Shown: positions 33,801 to 43,812 of the stretch, piece after piece
How the letters are laid out: every line of letters starts with the position of its first letter
Position numbering within the stretch: position 1 is the first letter of the stretch
Source of the DNA: Candidatus Phyllobacterium onerii
GTDB lineage: Bacteria > Pseudomonadota > Alphaproteobacteria > Rhizobiales > Rhizobiaceae
Reading direction: 5' to 3'
DNA length: 64,000 bases
Assembly: GCF_028331445.1 (NCBI RefSeq)
Contig: NZ_JAQMHX010000010.1
Location: 62,001 to 126,000 of the forward strand
Translations under genes and position numbers: made by a program
Notes under the pieces: model-generated
The model's database searches: none
Seen by the model: only the letters and a program-made list of their open reading frames with translations
What the model was told of the DNA's origin: nothing

Positions 33801-35333
33801 ATGGCAGATCAGGCGCCTTCCACAGTTCCCGAAGCGGACAGGATCATCAAGCTTGCGGTACTGGCCGTTGGCGGGCAGGGCGGCGGTGTTCTCACCGACT
33901 GGATCACTGCCGTTGCCGAGGTCAATGGTTACCGCGCGCAATCGACATCGGTTGCAGGCGTGGCACAGCGCACCGGCGCGACGATCTATTACGTCGAGCT
34001 ATGCCGCGATAATGGCCGCCAGCCGGTGTTCGCCTTGTCCCCGGCGCAGGGTGATGTCGATATCCTGATCGCATCCGAACTCATGGAAGCCGGACGCGCC
34101 ATCATTCGTGGCTTCGTCACGCCCAACCGCACGACACTGATCGCGTCCTCGCACCGTATCGCCGCCATCTCGGAGAAGATCGAGCCCGGCGATGGGCGTG
34201 CCCCTTCCGATCAGGTTATGGCCGCGGCCAAGGGTTCGGCGAAGCGCTTCATAAGTTTCGACATGGAGCAGATGGCGCTCGATGCCGGGTCGATGATTTC
34301 AGCCAGCCTGCTCGGCGCGCTGGCGGGTTCCGGCGCGCTGCCTTTTCCCCGCGAGACCTATGAAGAAATCATCAGGGGCTCAGGTCGGGGCGCGACTGCC
34401 AGTCTGAAGGCCTTCGCGGCGGCTCATGATCGCGCCAAAGATGTGGAGGCAGCCCCCGATGCATTCCCACCTCAACCCATCCCTTCAACGCCGAACGTAA
34501 AGGGCCCGCAGCAGCTCCTGTCGCAGTGGCAGTCGCTCAACGCCCGCGTCAATGCCTATCCCGAGCTCGTGCGCGATATGGCCCTGCGCGGTCTGTGCAA
34601 GGTCACCGATTACCAGGACGTCGCCTACGGCACCGAATATCTCGACCGACTCGATCAGGCGGTGAAGCTGGACAGCCCCGGCTACGCGCTGTCGCTGAGC
34701 GCGGCGAAACATCTCGCCAATGCCATGTGTTATGACGACATGATCCGGGTTTCCGATCTCAAGACCCGTTCGAAGCGCGACACGCGCGTACGGTCCGAAG
34801 TTGGCGTCAAGGATGGAACCGTCCTGCGACTGACCGAGTATTTTCATCCCCGCATCGAGGAATTCTGCGGCACGCTCCCGACTGGACTTGGCCGCTACAT
34901 CGAAAGCCGCCCGAAAGTTTCGGCTTGGCTTGACAGGCGCATCAATCGTGGACGCCGCATCCGCACCGACAGCATGTCGGGTTTTGCCATGCTGTGGTTC
35001 ATCGGCGGTCTGCGCCGCTGGCGCCGCTCGCTGCTGCGGCATCAGGTGGAAACCGCGCATCTGCAGCACTGGTACAAACTGGCGCTCGATCACGTTTCGC
35101 AGGATTATGCGCTTGCAGTTGAAATCCTCAACTGCCGCCGCCTGATCAAGGGCTACAGCGATACGCATGTCCGCGCCTTCTCCAAGTTTGACCGTGTGCT
35201 CTCGGGCCTCGATCTGGTCAAAGGCCGACCCGATGCCGCCGATTGGATTCGCCGCCTGCGCGAAGCTGCCCTGAAAGATGAAGAAGGCACCATGCTCGAT
35301 GGTGCCCTGAAGACCATCGCCTCACTGAACTAA
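33801..35333 (+). CDS. indolepyruvate oxidoreductase beta-subunit family protein
   Basis: A 510-residue partner of the alpha chain, starting 1 bp after its stop. The N-terminal 200 residues are the gamma-type domain of 2-oxoacid oxidoreductases (KLAVLAVGGQGGGVLTDWI, VAGVAQRTGATIYYVELC). The remaining 300 residues form the extra C-terminal domain seen in aerobic IorB homologues. Its last 4 bp overlap the convergent RidA gene, so no terminator separates the two halves of the island. Confidence 0.83.
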   Translation: MADQAPSTVPEADRIIKLAVLAVGGQGGGVLTDWITAVAEVNGYRAQSTSVAGVAQRTGATIYYVELCRDNGRQPVFALSPAQGDVDILIASELMEAGRAIIRGFVTPNRTTLIASSHRIAAISEKIEPGDGRAPSDQVMAAAKGSAKRFISFDMEQMALDAGSMISASLLGALAGSGALPFPRETYEEIIRGSGRGATASLKAFAAAHDRAKDVEAAPDAFPPQPIPSTPNVKGPQQLLSQWQSLNARVNAYPELVRDMALRGLCKVTDYQDVAYGTEYLDRLDQAVKLDSPGYALSLSAAKHLANAMCYDDMIRVSDLKTRSKRDTRVRSEVGVKDGTVLRLTEYFHPRIEEFCGTLPTGLGRYIESRPKVSAWLDRRINRGRRIRTDSMSGFAMLWFIGGLRRWRRSLLRHQVETAHLQHWYKLALDHVSQDYALAVEILNCRRLIKGYSDTHVRAFSKFDRVLSGLDLVKGRPDAADWIRRLREAALKDEEGTMLDGALKTIASLN

Positions 35334-35725
35334 CCTGGGATCACTGCCGTGGCTTCGATCTCCACCAGAGCGCGATCTTCCAGCAACGCCACAACCTGCA
35401 CTAGCGTCATTGCCGGATAGTGGCGGCCGAACACCCGGCGATAGGCTTCGCCCAACCTTCGCTGTTGGGTGACATAGGCCTTCTTGTCGGTAATGTACCA
35501 GGTCAGCCGCACGATATTGGCGGGCGAGGCGCCCGCGCTTGCCAGCACATCGGCGATATTGCGCATGGTCTGTTCCGCCTGTTCGACGAAGTCATCCGTT
35601 TCGAACTGCTGATCCTTGGTCCAGCCGATCTGCCCGCCGACAAACAGCGTTTTGCCTTCGCCGATGACGCCGTTCGAATAACCTTTTGCCGGCGGCCATC
35701 CCTGCGGATGAACAATCTCTACCAT
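35330..35725 (-). CDS. RidA family enamine/imine deaminase
   Basis: A 131-residue Rid protein starting at ATG 35725; the frame upstream is only a shadow of the CoA ligase. Typical segments are GKTLFVGGQIGWT near 25, TMRNIADVLASAGAS near 53, and a C-terminal VEIEATAVIP with the family's late Glu. The usual catalytic Arg position near 105 is occupied by Met-Thr context (YPAMTLVQV) rather than an RSAV motif, so substrate choice may differ. Ring-dearomatised aminobenzoyl-CoA products contain an enamine, so a deaminase here makes pathway sense. Last gene of the minus-strand operon. Confidence 0.85.
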   Translation of the reverse strand: MVEIVHPQGWPPAKGYSNGVIGEGKTLFVGGQIGWTKDQQFETDDFVEQAEQTMRNIADVLASAGASPANIVRLTWYITDKKAYVTQQRRLGEAYRRVFGRHYPAMTLVQVVALLEDRALVEIEATAVIPG

Positions 35726-35748
35726 ACTGATTTCCTGCCTTCGTGTTT

Positions 35749-37374
35749 CTAATGCTGGTTGGCCTTGCGCAACTGGAAACGTTGGATCTTGCCCGTCGCC
35801 GTCTTCGGTAGGGCCTCGACGAATTTGATGGAACGCGGATATTTGTACGCTGCGATCACCTGCTTGACATGATCCTGCAGCCGCTTGACCGTCAGCTCGT
35901 CGGCGGCAACGCCCGCGCACAACATGATGTGTGCCTGCACGATCTGACCGCGAGCTTCATCGGGCGCGCCGATGACCGCACATTCGCTGACGTCCGGATG
36001 CAACAGCAGCGCCGCTTCGACTTCGGGACCGGCAATATTGTATCCGGCAGAGATAATCATGTCGTCGGAACGCGCTGCGAAATGAAAATAGCCGTGCTCG
36101 TCCTGGAAAAAGGTATCGCCGGTGAGGTTCCAGGCGTCACGCACATATGTTTTCTGGCGCTCATCCGCCATATAGCGGCAGCCCGTCGGCCCACGCACGG
36201 CAAGCTTGCCGGTTTCGCCGCGCGGCAGTTCGCGCATGTCGTCATCGACAATGATGGCTTCATAGCCGCTAACCGGCTTACCGGTGCGGCCCGGACCTGA
36301 ATCGTCCAGCCGGTTGCTGATGAAGATATGCAGCATTTCGGTCGAGCCGATACCATCGAGTAGCGGCTTGCCAGTCTTGGCCATCCAGGCCTCGTATATG
36401 GGGGCGGGAAGCGTCTCGCCAGCGGAAACGGCAACGCGCAGTGAAGAAAGGTCGGCGCCTTCGTTCATAGCCTGCAGCATGGTGCGGTAGGCGGTGGGCG
36501 CGGTAAAGCTGATTGTCGCCTTATAGGTCTCGATGATTTCGACCATCTTTGTCGGCGTTGCCTGCTCCAGTAGGGCCGCTGCCGCCCCGAAGCGCAAGGG
36601 GAAGATCGCTAGACCGCCCAGCCCGAAGGTGAAGGCGAGCGGCGGCGACCCCACGAAAATATCGTCGGGCTGCACGTCCAGCACTTCCTTGGCATAGGCA
36701 TCCGCGATCATCAGCAGATCGCGGTGAAAATGCATGGTCGCCTTGGGCTCGCCCGTCGTGCCAGAGGTGAAGCCGAGGAGGGCAACATCATCGCGGCCGG
36801 TCTTCACCGGCTCGAAGCGCACGGATTTGTTGAGCGCAATACGGTCGAGTTCAGCATCGTGGTTGGCAGTGCCGTCAAAGCCAACGACGTGCTTTAGGAA
36901 AAGGCTCTCTTTGGCGCAGGCCACCATGTCTTCCATCAGCCGCGTATCGCAAAGGGCGAAACTGATTTCCGCCTTGTCGATGATCTGCGCGAGTTCCCCG
37001 GCGCGCAGCATGGGCATGGTGTTGACCACCACGGCCCCGACCTTGGTTGCCGCCAACCAGCACGCGACCATGGCCGGATTATTCGCCGAGCGGATGAGAA
37101 TGCGGTTGCCGGGCTCAACGCCGTAATTTTCGATCAGCGCATGGGCGATGCGATTGGTCCAATCCGTCAGCTCCTTGTAGGTGCGGCGGCGGCCATTGCC
37201 GATTAACGCGGTATTGTCGCCAAACCCGCGATTGACCATGACATCGGTCAGTTCGACCGCCGCGTTGAGCCATTCGGGATACTGGAACTTTTGCATCGGC
37301 ATTTCCGGCCAGTCTTCGGCTCGGGGCAGATTATTCCGGGTGAAGTGATCCGTATGTGAAGTCGGTCCCAGCAT
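35749..37374 (-). CDS. aryl-CoA ligase, probably 2-aminobenzoate-CoA ligase
   Basis: A 541-residue AMP-forming ligase. The phosphate loop is LLGFTSGTTGEPKATMHFHR near 180, the A5-A8 core includes YNIAGPEVEAALLLHPDVSE near 435, and the catalytic Lys lies in LPKTATGKIQRFQLR at the C-terminus. It belongs to the benzoate-CoA ligase-like group. Its place in an operon with the 2-aminobenzoyl-CoA monooxygenase/reductase makes anthranilate the likely substrate (anthranilate + ATP + CoA to anthraniloyl-CoA). It lies 17 bp after the acyl-CoA dehydrogenase gene. Confidence 0.82.
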   Translation of the reverse strand: MLGPTSHTDHFTRNNLPRAEDWPEMPMQKFQYPEWLNAAVELTDVMVNRGFGDNTALIGNGRRRTYKELTDWTNRIAHALIENYGVEPGNRILIRSANNPAMVACWLAATKVGAVVVNTMPMLRAGELAQIIDKAEISFALCDTRLMEDMVACAKESLFLKHVVGFDGTANHDAELDRIALNKSVRFEPVKTGRDDVALLGFTSGTTGEPKATMHFHRDLLMIADAYAKEVLDVQPDDIFVGSPPLAFTFGLGGLAIFPLRFGAAAALLEQATPTKMVEIIETYKATISFTAPTAYRTMLQAMNEGADLSSLRVAVSAGETLPAPIYEAWMAKTGKPLLDGIGSTEMLHIFISNRLDDSGPGRTGKPVSGYEAIIVDDDMRELPRGETGKLAVRGPTGCRYMADERQKTYVRDAWNLTGDTFFQDEHGYFHFAARSDDMIISAGYNIAGPEVEAALLLHPDVSECAVIGAPDEARGQIVQAHIMLCAGVAADELTVKRLQDHVKQVIAAYKYPRSIKFVEALPKTATGKIQRFQLRKANQH

Positions 37375-37391
37375 GGTTTATCCCCTCGCAA

Positions 37392-38549
37392 TTAATTCCG
37401 GGCAAGCTCGTGCCTTGCGATGATTATTTTCTGCACGTCCGATGCGCCCTCATAGATGCGTAATGCCCGGATTTCCCGGTAGAGCCGCTCGACCACGCTT
37501 CCCTTGCGCACGCCGTCACCGCCGTGGATCTGCACCGCCTTGTCGATGACGCTCTGGGCATGATCGGTTGCATAGAGCTTGGCCATGGCCGCCTCGCGGC
37601 TGACGCGTTCGGCGCCGTTGTCCTTCAGCCATGCCGCGCGGTAGACAAGAAGGGCGGCGGCGTCGATATCGAGCGCCATGTCGGCGATGTGCCCCTGTAC
37701 CATCTGCAGGTCGGACATGGGCGCGCCAAAGAGATGGCGTCCATTGGCGCGGGATACGGTCTCGTCCAGCGCCCGCCGGGCAAAGCCGAGCGCAGCTGCT
37801 GCAACCGTGGAACGAAATACATCCAGCACCGACATGGCGATGCGGAAACCTTGGCCCGGTGCGCCGACAAGCGTCGACGCTGCAACGCGGCAATTGTCGA
37901 AAACCAACCGCGCCAGCGGATGCGGGGCGATGACTTCAAGCCGCTCGGCGATCACCAGCCCCGGAGTGTCGGCGGGTACGATGAAAGCCGAAATGCCCTT
38001 GGCTCCGGCCGCTTCGCCGGTGCGGGCGAACAGTGTATAGACATCGGCAATGCCACCATTGGATATCCAGGTCTTCTCGCCGCTCAATATGTAATCATCT
38101 CCGTCACGCGTCGCCGATAGTTCCATATGGGCGACGTCGGAACCTGATTGCGGTTCGCTGAGGGCAAAGGCGGATATCGCATTGCCGGTGCGCGTCCTGT
38201 TCAGCCATGCCTGCTTTTGCGCATCTGTTCCGAACAGCGACAAAGCACCGGTGCCGAGGCCCTGCATAGCAAAGGCGAAATCGGCAAGGCCATCATGCCG
38301 CGCCAATGTCTCGCGGATCAGGCAGAGGCTGCGCACTTCAAGCTTGCTGGAGGCATCGGCGGGATCGATGGCCGTGTGCAGCAGGTGACCCGCTTCACCG
38401 AGTTTGCGCACGAGATCGCGGCAGGCTGCATCGGTGTCGTCATGATCGATATGGCCGAGACTGGTGCCCGCCCATGTTTCGACGTCATCAGCCAGTTGCC
38501 GGTGCCGGTCTTCGAAAAATGGCCAGGCGAGAAACGATCGGTCGGCCAT
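37392..38549 (-). CDS. acyl-CoA dehydrogenase
   Basis: A 385-residue flavoprotein starting at ATG 38549, 1 bp from the crotonase stop. It has the FAD-binding [19 protein letters not shown] near 130, [17 protein letters not shown] near 160, and the C-terminal [18 protein letters not shown], where the Glu is the catalytic base. In the 2-aminobenzoyl-CoA pathway of Azoarcus-type bacteria, acyl-CoA dehydrogenase-like genes accompany the beta-oxidation-like lower steps. The substrate here would be a cyclic or ring-opened acyl-CoA. Confidence 0.85.
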   Translation of the reverse strand: MADRSFLAWPFFEDRHRQLADDVETWAGTSLGHIDHDDTDAACRDLVRKLGEAGHLLHTAIDPADASSKLEVRSLCLIRETLARHDGLADFAFAMQGLGTGALSLFGTDAQKQAWLNRTRTGNAISAFALSEPQSGSDVAHMELSATRDGDDYILSGEKTWISNGGIADVYTLFARTGEAAGAKGISAFIVPADTPGLVIAERLEVIAPHPLARLVFDNCRVAASTLVGAPGQGFRIAMSVLDVFRSTVAAAALGFARRALDETVSRANGRHLFGAPMSDLQMVQGHIADMALDIDAAALLVYRAAWLKDNGAERVSREAAMAKLYATDHAQSVIDKAVQIHGGDGVRKGSVVERLYREIRALRIYEGASDVQKIIIARHELARN

Positions 38550-38550
38550 A

Positions 38551-39363
38551 TTAGTTGCCCCCGAAGACGGGCTTTTCATGCGCAACGAAAGCATCGAAGG
38601 CGCGCTGGAAATCCTTCGTTTGCATGCAGATCGCCTGCGCCTGCGCTTCCGCCTCGATAGCCTGATCGATGGACATTGACCATTCCTGATTAAGCATCGT
38701 CTTGGTCATCATGTGACCGAAGGTGGGCCCGTCGGCCAGCCGCTTTGCCAGTTTGATCGCTTCCGCGTCGAGCTCTGCGGCCGGGACAATGCGGTTATAG
38801 AAACCCCAACGTTCGCCTTCCTCAGCCGCCATGGACCGGCCGGTGTAGAGCAGTTCGGCGGCGCGGCCCTGGCCGATGATTCTCGGCAGTATGGCACAGG
38901 CGCCCATGTCGCAGCCAGCAAGGCCGACGCGCGTAAACAGGAACGCCGTCCTGGCTTCCGGAGCGGCAAGCCGCAGGTCCGACGCCATGGCGATGATCGC
39001 GCCCGCGCCGACACAGACGCCATCGACGGCGGCGATGACGGGCTTGCCACAGTGCATGATCGCCTTAACCAGATCGCCGGTCATGCGGGTGAAGTCGAGC
39101 AGACGCTTCATGTCCATCTTCAACAGTGGACCGATAATGTCGTGCACATCGCCGCCTGAGCAGAAATTGCCCCCATTGGAGCCAAAGACCACGGCTTTGA
39201 TGTCCTCGGCGTAGGTGAGGTCGCGAAAGCAGTCCCGCAGCTCCGCGTAGCTCTCGAAGGTCAGCGGATTCTTGCGCTCCGGCCGGTCGAGCGAGATGAT
39301 GGCTATACCGCCCTCGACGTGCCATTTGAAAAAGGTGGCCTTGTAGTTTGCCATCTCACGCAT
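38551..39363 (-). CDS. crotonase-fold protein lacking the hydratase Glu pair
   Basis: A 270-residue enoyl-CoA hydratase/isomerase family protein. ATG 39363 is preferred because a GGGAGG site lies 5 bp before it. The oxyanion-hole segments are present ([31 protein letters not shown]). The two glutamates that catalyse hydration are replaced: where other members have GGGxELA this has GAGAIIA, and where they have QPE(I/V)xLG this has FTRVGLAG. It is therefore probably not a simple hydratase; ring-opening hydrolase or isomerase activity on a CoA thioester is more likely. It overlaps the MarR gene by 8 bp. Confidence 0.8.
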   Translation of the reverse strand: MREMANYKATFFKWHVEGGIAIISLDRPERKNPLTFESYAELRDCFRDLTYAEDIKAVVFGSNGGNFCSGGDVHDIIGPLLKMDMKRLLDFTRMTGDLVKAIMHCGKPVIAAVDGVCVGAGAIIAMASDLRLAAPEARTAFLFTRVGLAGCDMGACAILPRIIGQGRAAELLYTGRSMAAEEGERWGFYNRIVPAAELDAEAIKLAKRLADGPTFGHMMTKTMLNQEWSMSIDQAIEAEAQAQAICMQTKDFQRAFDAFVAHEKPVFGGN

Positions 39364-39859
39364 GATCACCTCCCGTAATCAGTCCCCGCGAATGCTCGAT
39401 TGTGTCCAAGATGGAACTCAGCCGTGCCGTCGTATCCGGCGGAAGGGTGCTGAAGATGTCATTGATCCACAATTCGTGCGCAGCGGCCATGCGCGAGAAC
39501 TCGTCCCGACCCTTGTGTGTCAGGCGTACCAGCATGGCGCGCTTGTCACCCACGACAGGCACACGCAGCACGGCACCGTCCGAAACCAGCCGCTCGATGA
39601 TCCCGGTGACGTTGCCATTGGAAACGCGCAGCGCCGAGGACAGTTCGCTCATCTTGAGCCCTTCTTCGAAGCGGTAGAGCGCCGCCATCACGTCGAAACG
39701 CGGTAGCGTGGTATCGAACTCCATCCGCAGCTTTTCGCGTATTGTCGCTTCGATATGCTTGGTCGCCTTCAGCATCTTCAGCCAGACCCGCAGGTTCTGC
39801 TTGACGAAAGCAGGGGATGCGCCCTCATCGAGGGACGGTTGCTGTGTCGGGTTGCTCAT
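39356..39859 (-). CDS. MarR family transcriptional regulator
   Basis: A 167-residue protein, ATG 39859 after GGAGGGG. The winged HTH lies at about 60-120 ([40 protein letters not shown]). MarR proteins in aromatic-CoA operons usually sense the aryl-CoA intermediate and release DNA. The gene sits inside the operon with ATGA overlaps on its upstream side. Its probable sites are the dyads between the divergent first genes at 42968-42996. Confidence 0.87.
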   Translation of the reverse strand: MSNPTQQPSLDEGASPAFVKQNLRVWLKMLKATKHIEATIREKLRMEFDTTLPRFDVMAALYRFEEGLKMSELSSALRVSNGNVTGIIERLVSDGAVLRVPVVGDKRAMLVRLTHKGRDEFSRMAAAHELWINDIFSTLPPDTTARLSSILDTIEHSRGLITGGDHA

Positions 39860-40611
39860 ATTTCCCCTCCTGAAATGGCAATCGCCTGGCCGGTGATGGA
39901 ATGAGAATTCGGGCCACACAACCACAAAACGGTCTGTGCAACTTCGTTTGGCTGGATCAGCCGTTTTTGCGGATTGGATGCAGCGAGCGCGGTGACTGCT
40001 TCGGCGTGGCTCTTGCCGGTCTTCTGCATGATAGTCTCTATGGAATGGTCCAGCATGGGTGTATCGACAAAGCCGGGACAGATCGCATTGACGGTAATAC
40101 CCGTCTTGGCGAGCTCCAGTGCCAGCGCCCGCGTCAGACCGACAACCCCATGCTTGGCCGCGGTATAAGCCGAAACATAGGCATAGCCCTTCAACCCCGC
40201 AGTCGAGGCAATGGCGATGAGCCTGCCGCTGTTGACTTGCATCATGGCCGGAAGCGCGTGGTGAAATGTGGTGAACACGCCAGTAAGATTAAGATCGATC
40301 TGGTTCTTCCACGTCTTGAGATCGAGGCGGTGGAATGGCGCGCTTTCGGCGGCACCCGCATTGGCGATGACGATATCGAGCTGGCTGCCGATCTGTTCGA
40401 ACAGGTGCTTAGAGGAAGCCTCGTCAGTTACATCGGCGGCAATCGGAACAATCAATACCGATTTTGCCGCTGTCTTCGCCAACACATCGGCCCGTCGCCC
40501 GGAGATAATCACCCGGGCCCCCTGTCCTGCGAGTTGCAGCGCGATCGCAGCGCCAACCCCGGTGCCGCCGCCGGTGACCAGCGCGACCTTACCTTCGAGC
40601 GAGCCCGCCAC
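39856..40611 (-). CDS. short-chain dehydrogenase/reductase
   Basis: A 251-residue SDR starting at GTG 40611, directly after the monooxygenase stop. Cofactor loop ALVTGGGTGVGAAIA near 12, NAG motif VIANAGAAES near 80, active-site Tyr and Lys in YVSAYTAAKHGVVG near 148, and the serine in IAIASTAG. It probably oxidises or reduces a hydroxyl/keto group of the non-aromatic CoA intermediates. Its stop overlaps the MarR start (ATGA). Confidence 0.87.
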   Translation of the reverse strand: MAGSLEGKVALVTGGGTGVGAAIALQLAGQGARVIISGRRADVLAKTAAKSVLIVPIAADVTDEASSKHLFEQIGSQLDIVIANAGAAESAPFHRLDLKTWKNQIDLNLTGVFTTFHHALPAMMQVNSGRLIAIASTAGLKGYAYVSAYTAAKHGVVGLTRALALELAKTGITVNAICPGFVDTPMLDHSIETIMQKTGKSHAEAVTALAASNPQKRLIQPNEVAQTVLWLCGPNSHSITGQAIAISGGEI

Positions 40612-42909
40612 CTATGCGCCCTCGACCGGAGTGATGGTCTCGGCCCGCTCTGCCAGTCGAACCATCTGGTCGCGGCCGGGATAATAGGGCTTTGGCCAAG
40701 ATTCGGTCTTGTCGCCCAAGGCGACGGCCGCGTGCAATGTCCAGTACGGATCGCTGAGATGCGGACGCGCAAGGCAGACGAGATCGGCACGCCCGGCAAG
40801 CAGGATCGAGTTCACATGGTCCGGCTCGTAGATATTGCCGACAGCCATCGTCGCCATGCCTGTCTCGTTGCGGATGCGGTCCGAAAATGGCGTCTGGAAC
40901 ATGCGGCCATAGACCGGACGCGCATCGACCGAGGTCTGTCCGGCAGAAACATCGCAGATATCAACGCCCGCTGTTTGCAGCATCCGCGCAATCTCCACCG
41001 CGTCCTGTGGCGTAACGCCTTGCTTGCCGACCCAGTCATTGGCCGAGATTCGCATGGAGATCGGCTTTTCATCGGGCCAGGCTAGCCGCACGGTGCGGAA
41101 AATCTCCAGCGGATAGCGCACGCGGTTCTCCAGTGAACCGCCATATTCGTCGGTACGGTTGTTCATCATCGGCGTGATGAATGAGGACAGCAGATAGCCA
41201 TGCGCCGCGTGCAGTTCCAGCATGTCGAATCCGGCGCGATTTGCCATCAGCGCCGCCGTGACGAATTGATCGCGTATGCGGTCCATGTCAGTGCGCGTCA
41301 TGGCGTGCGGGGTCTGGTTCTGTTTCGACCATGCGAGCTCGGATGCGGAAAGCACTGGCCAATTGCCGTCGGTGAGCGGCTCGTCCATGCCTTCCCAGCC
41401 GACCCGCGTCGAGCCCTTGGCGCCGGAATGGCCGAGTTGGCAGCAGATCTTGGCGTCAGTCTCTGCATGGACAAAATCGACGATCCGCTTCCATCCGTCT
41501 TCATGCTCGGGCGCATACATGCCGGTGCATCCGGGTGTGATCCTCCCTTCGTCACTGACGCAGGTCATCTCGATGGTTACCATGCCCGCACCGCCCTTGG
41601 CACGCTCGCCATAATGCACCAGATGCCAGTCGTTCGGTGTCCCATCGATGGCTTTGTATTGCGCCATGGGCGAAACGACGATTCGGTTCTTCAGCGCCAT
41701 ACCGCGTAGTTGGAACGGCGCGAACATCGGAGCGCGGTGCGTGCCTTGCCCGGCGCCAGCTTTTTCCTGAAACCACGCTTCCGCATTGGCCAGCCAGTTG
41801 CGGTCGCGCAGGCGCAAATTTTCATGGCTGATACGCTGCGAGCGGGTCAGCAGTGAATAATTGAATTGGACGGGATCAAGATCGAAATAGCGCTCCACAT
41901 CCTCGAACCATTCGAGCGAATTGCGCGCGGCAGATTGCAGCCGCAGCACCTGCAAACGGCGCTCGTCCTCATATTTATCGAAGGCTGCACCAATCGACTT
42001 TTCCGTATGCAGGTACTCTGCCAGCGCGATAGCACTTTCGAGCGCCAGCTTGGTGCCGGAGCCGATGGAGAAATGCGCCGTTGCCGCGGCATCGCCGAGG
42101 AGCACGACGTTTTGATACGACCATTTCTCGCACAGCACGCGGGGAAAGCTGATCCATGCCGAGCCGCGAATATGATTGGCATTGGTCATCAGCGCATGAC
42201 CGCCGAGATATCTCGCGAAAATCCGTTCGCACACAGCGATGGACTCCTGCTGGCTCATTGCGCCGAAGCCGAACTTGTCCCAGGTCGCCTGCGTGCATTC
42301 GACGATGAACGTCGCCGTGTCGTCATCGAACTGGTAGGCGTGCGCCCAGATCCAGCCATGCTCGGTCTCTTCGAAGATGAAGGTGAAGGCATTGTCGAAC
42401 TTCTGGTGTGTGCCGAGCCAAACGAACTTGCATTTGCGTACGTCGATCTCAGGCTTGAAATGCTCGGCGAATGCGGCGCGGGTGCGCGAGTTCAACCCAT
42501 CGGCTCCGATGACCAGATCATAAGTCTTGCCCAAGGCCACCACGTCGTCGATCGGCGTTTCGAAGCGCAGGTGAACGCCGAGTTCTCTCGCGCGGTTTTG
42601 CAACACAAGCAGCAGCTTTTTGCGGCCAATGCCGCAAAAGCCGTGTCCGGTCGATACAGTTTCGGTGTTTTTGAAGTGAACGGCTATATCGTCCCAATAG
42701 GCGAATTGCGTGCGGATGGCCTCGGCGCTGATCGCATCATTGGCAGCGAGATTGCCGAGCGTTTCGTTGGAAAGCACCACGCCCCAGCCGAATGTATCAT
42801 CGGCTTTGTTACGCTCGATGATGGTGATGTCGTGAGCAGGATCGCGCAGCTTCATGCTGATCGCGAAATAGAGACCGGCAGGTCCTCCTCCGAGACAGGC
42901 GATCTTCAT
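40612..42909 (-). CDS. 2-aminobenzoyl-CoA monooxygenase/reductase (two-domain flavoenzyme)
   Basis: A 765-residue protein; ATG 42909 is chosen because the product then begins at the FAD-binding [19 protein letters not shown]. Residues 1 to about 380 are an FAD monooxygenase with the second FAD motif [18 protein letters not shown] near 285. Residues about 400-765 are an old-yellow-enzyme domain ([39 protein letters not shown]). This fusion is known from the 2-aminobenzoyl-CoA pathway, where it hydroxylates and hydrogenates the ring, and from related salicylyl-CoA 5-hydroxylase proteins. Given the ligase, MarR and RidA neighbours I favour aminobenzoyl-CoA. First gene of a seven-gene minus-strand operon. 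Confidence 0.85.
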   Translation of the reverse strand: MKIACLGGGPAGLYFAISMKLRDPAHDITIIERNKADDTFGWGVVLSNETLGNLAANDAISAEAIRTQFAYWDDIAVHFKNTETVSTGHGFCGIGRKKLLLVLQNRARELGVHLRFETPIDDVVALGKTYDLVIGADGLNSRTRAAFAEHFKPEIDVRKCKFVWLGTHQKFDNAFTFIFEETEHGWIWAHAYQFDDDTATFIVECTQATWDKFGFGAMSQQESIAVCERIFARYLGGHALMTNANHIRGSAWISFPRVLCEKWSYQNVVLLGDAAATAHFSIGSGTKLALESAIALAEYLHTEKSIGAAFDKYEDERRLQVLRLQSAARNSLEWFEDVERYFDLDPVQFNYSLLTRSQRISHENLRLRDRNWLANAEAWFQEKAGAGQGTHRAPMFAPFQLRGMALKNRIVVSPMAQYKAIDGTPNDWHLVHYGERAKGGAGMVTIEMTCVSDEGRITPGCTGMYAPEHEDGWKRIVDFVHAETDAKICCQLGHSGAKGSTRVGWEGMDEPLTDGNWPVLSASELAWSKQNQTPHAMTRTDMDRIRDQFVTAALMANRAGFDMLELHAAHGYLLSSFITPMMNNRTDEYGGSLENRVRYPLEIFRTVRLAWPDEKPISMRISANDWVGKQGVTPQDAVEIARMLQTAGVDICDVSAGQTSVDARPVYGRMFQTPFSDRIRNETGMATMAVGNIYEPDHVNSILLAGRADLVCLARPHLSDPYWTLHAAVALGDKTESWPKPYYPGRDQMVRLAERAETITPVEGA

Positions 42910-42967
42910 CAGACATGCACTCCGGTTTGAACCTCGTCGTGCCATCATCGTGTCACTGCCTGAAAAT

Positions 42968-42996
42968 AATTTCAAGTATGAAATTTCAAGCTTGAA
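42968..42996. promoter_or_regulatory. paired dyads, candidate MarR operators
   Basis: Two inverted repeats nearly touch: AATTTCA and TGAAATT around AGTA (42968-42985), then TTCAAGCTTGAA (42985-42996). They share the TTCAAG element and lie between the divergent monooxygenase and crotonase genes, where one MarR could control both transcripts. Confidence 0.5.
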
Positions 42997-43046
42997 TTAT
43001 TTATTTGATTGTGCGGATATTGAGCATGGAAAATGGGAGGCTCGCG

Positions 43047-43811
43047 TTGGAAAACACTATCCGAACCGAAATACAGGATGGCTATGCGATCCTGACCCTT
43101 GACCGCCCAAATGCATGCAATGCGCTCAACACCGGTATGCTGAAGCAACTGGCGGAAGCGTTGGCTCATTTCGACCGCGATCCCGAAATACGCCTCGTCA
43201 TCCTGACGGGCGCGGATGGCAATTTCGCCTCTGGCGCGGATATCGGCGAGATTGCCGACAGGACTGCCCTGGACGGCGTGCATGATCTGCGGCTGCATTC
43301 CTGGGAGACGATTGCCAAGGTGCGCAAGCCGCTCATCGCCGCGGTGGAAGGTTACTGCCTCGGCGGCGGTTTCGAACTTGCGCAGCGCTGCGATCTCATC
43401 GTGGCTGCCGAAAATGCCACGTTCAGCCAGCCGGAGGTACGGCTTGGTCTCATACCCGGCGCAGGTGGTGTCCAGCGCCTTGCAACCAGCATCGGCAAAT
43501 GGCGAGCGATGCGGATGGTCCTGAGCGGCGAAACCATCACTGGACGGGAAGCGTTCGAATGGGGCCTTGCTTCCCATACAAGCGCTGCTGGCGAAGCACT
43601 GCCAACGGCCAAAGAAATCGCTGCCAAGCTGGCCCAGGGCGCTCCTTTGGCGCAGCAGTTCGCCAAGCAGGCGGTGCTGACAGCATTGGACAAACCGGAG
43701 GGCCTCGATCTGGAGCGCCGCTCGTTCGAACTGCTGCTCTCCACCGAGGACAAGGCTGAAGGCATCGCCGCCTTTCGTGCCAAGCGCAAGCCGGACTTCA
43801 AGGGGCGCTGA
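43047..43811 (+). CDS. enoyl-CoA hydratase/isomerase
   Basis: A 254-residue crotonase. I favour the TTG at 43047 because GGGAGG lies 6 bp upstream of it; ATG 43026 is the alternative and adds 7 residues. Both catalytic glutamates are present, in LGGGFELAQRCD and SQPEVRLGLIPGAGG. It should hydrate a ring or open-chain enoyl-CoA in the lower aminobenzoyl-CoA pathway. It is divergent from the monooxygenase operon and followed at once by the 3-hydroxyacyl-CoA dehydrogenase. Confidence 0.87.
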   Translation: MENTIRTEIQDGYAILTLDRPNACNALNTGMLKQLAEALAHFDRDPEIRLVILTGADGNFASGADIGEIADRTALDGVHDLRLHSWETIAKVRKPLIAAVEGYCLGGGFELAQRCDLIVAAENATFSQPEVRLGLIPGAGGVQRLATSIGKWRAMRMVLSGETITGREAFEWGLASHTSAAGEALPTAKEIAAKLAQGAPLAQQFAKQAVLTALDKPEGLDLERRSFELLLSTEDKAEGIAAFRAKRKPDFKGR

Positions 43812-43812
43812 C

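Noticed and set aside
39901-41085. 394-codon plus-strand frame
   Set aside because: Antisense to the SDR and the old-yellow-enzyme domain of the monooxygenase/reductase; no family features.
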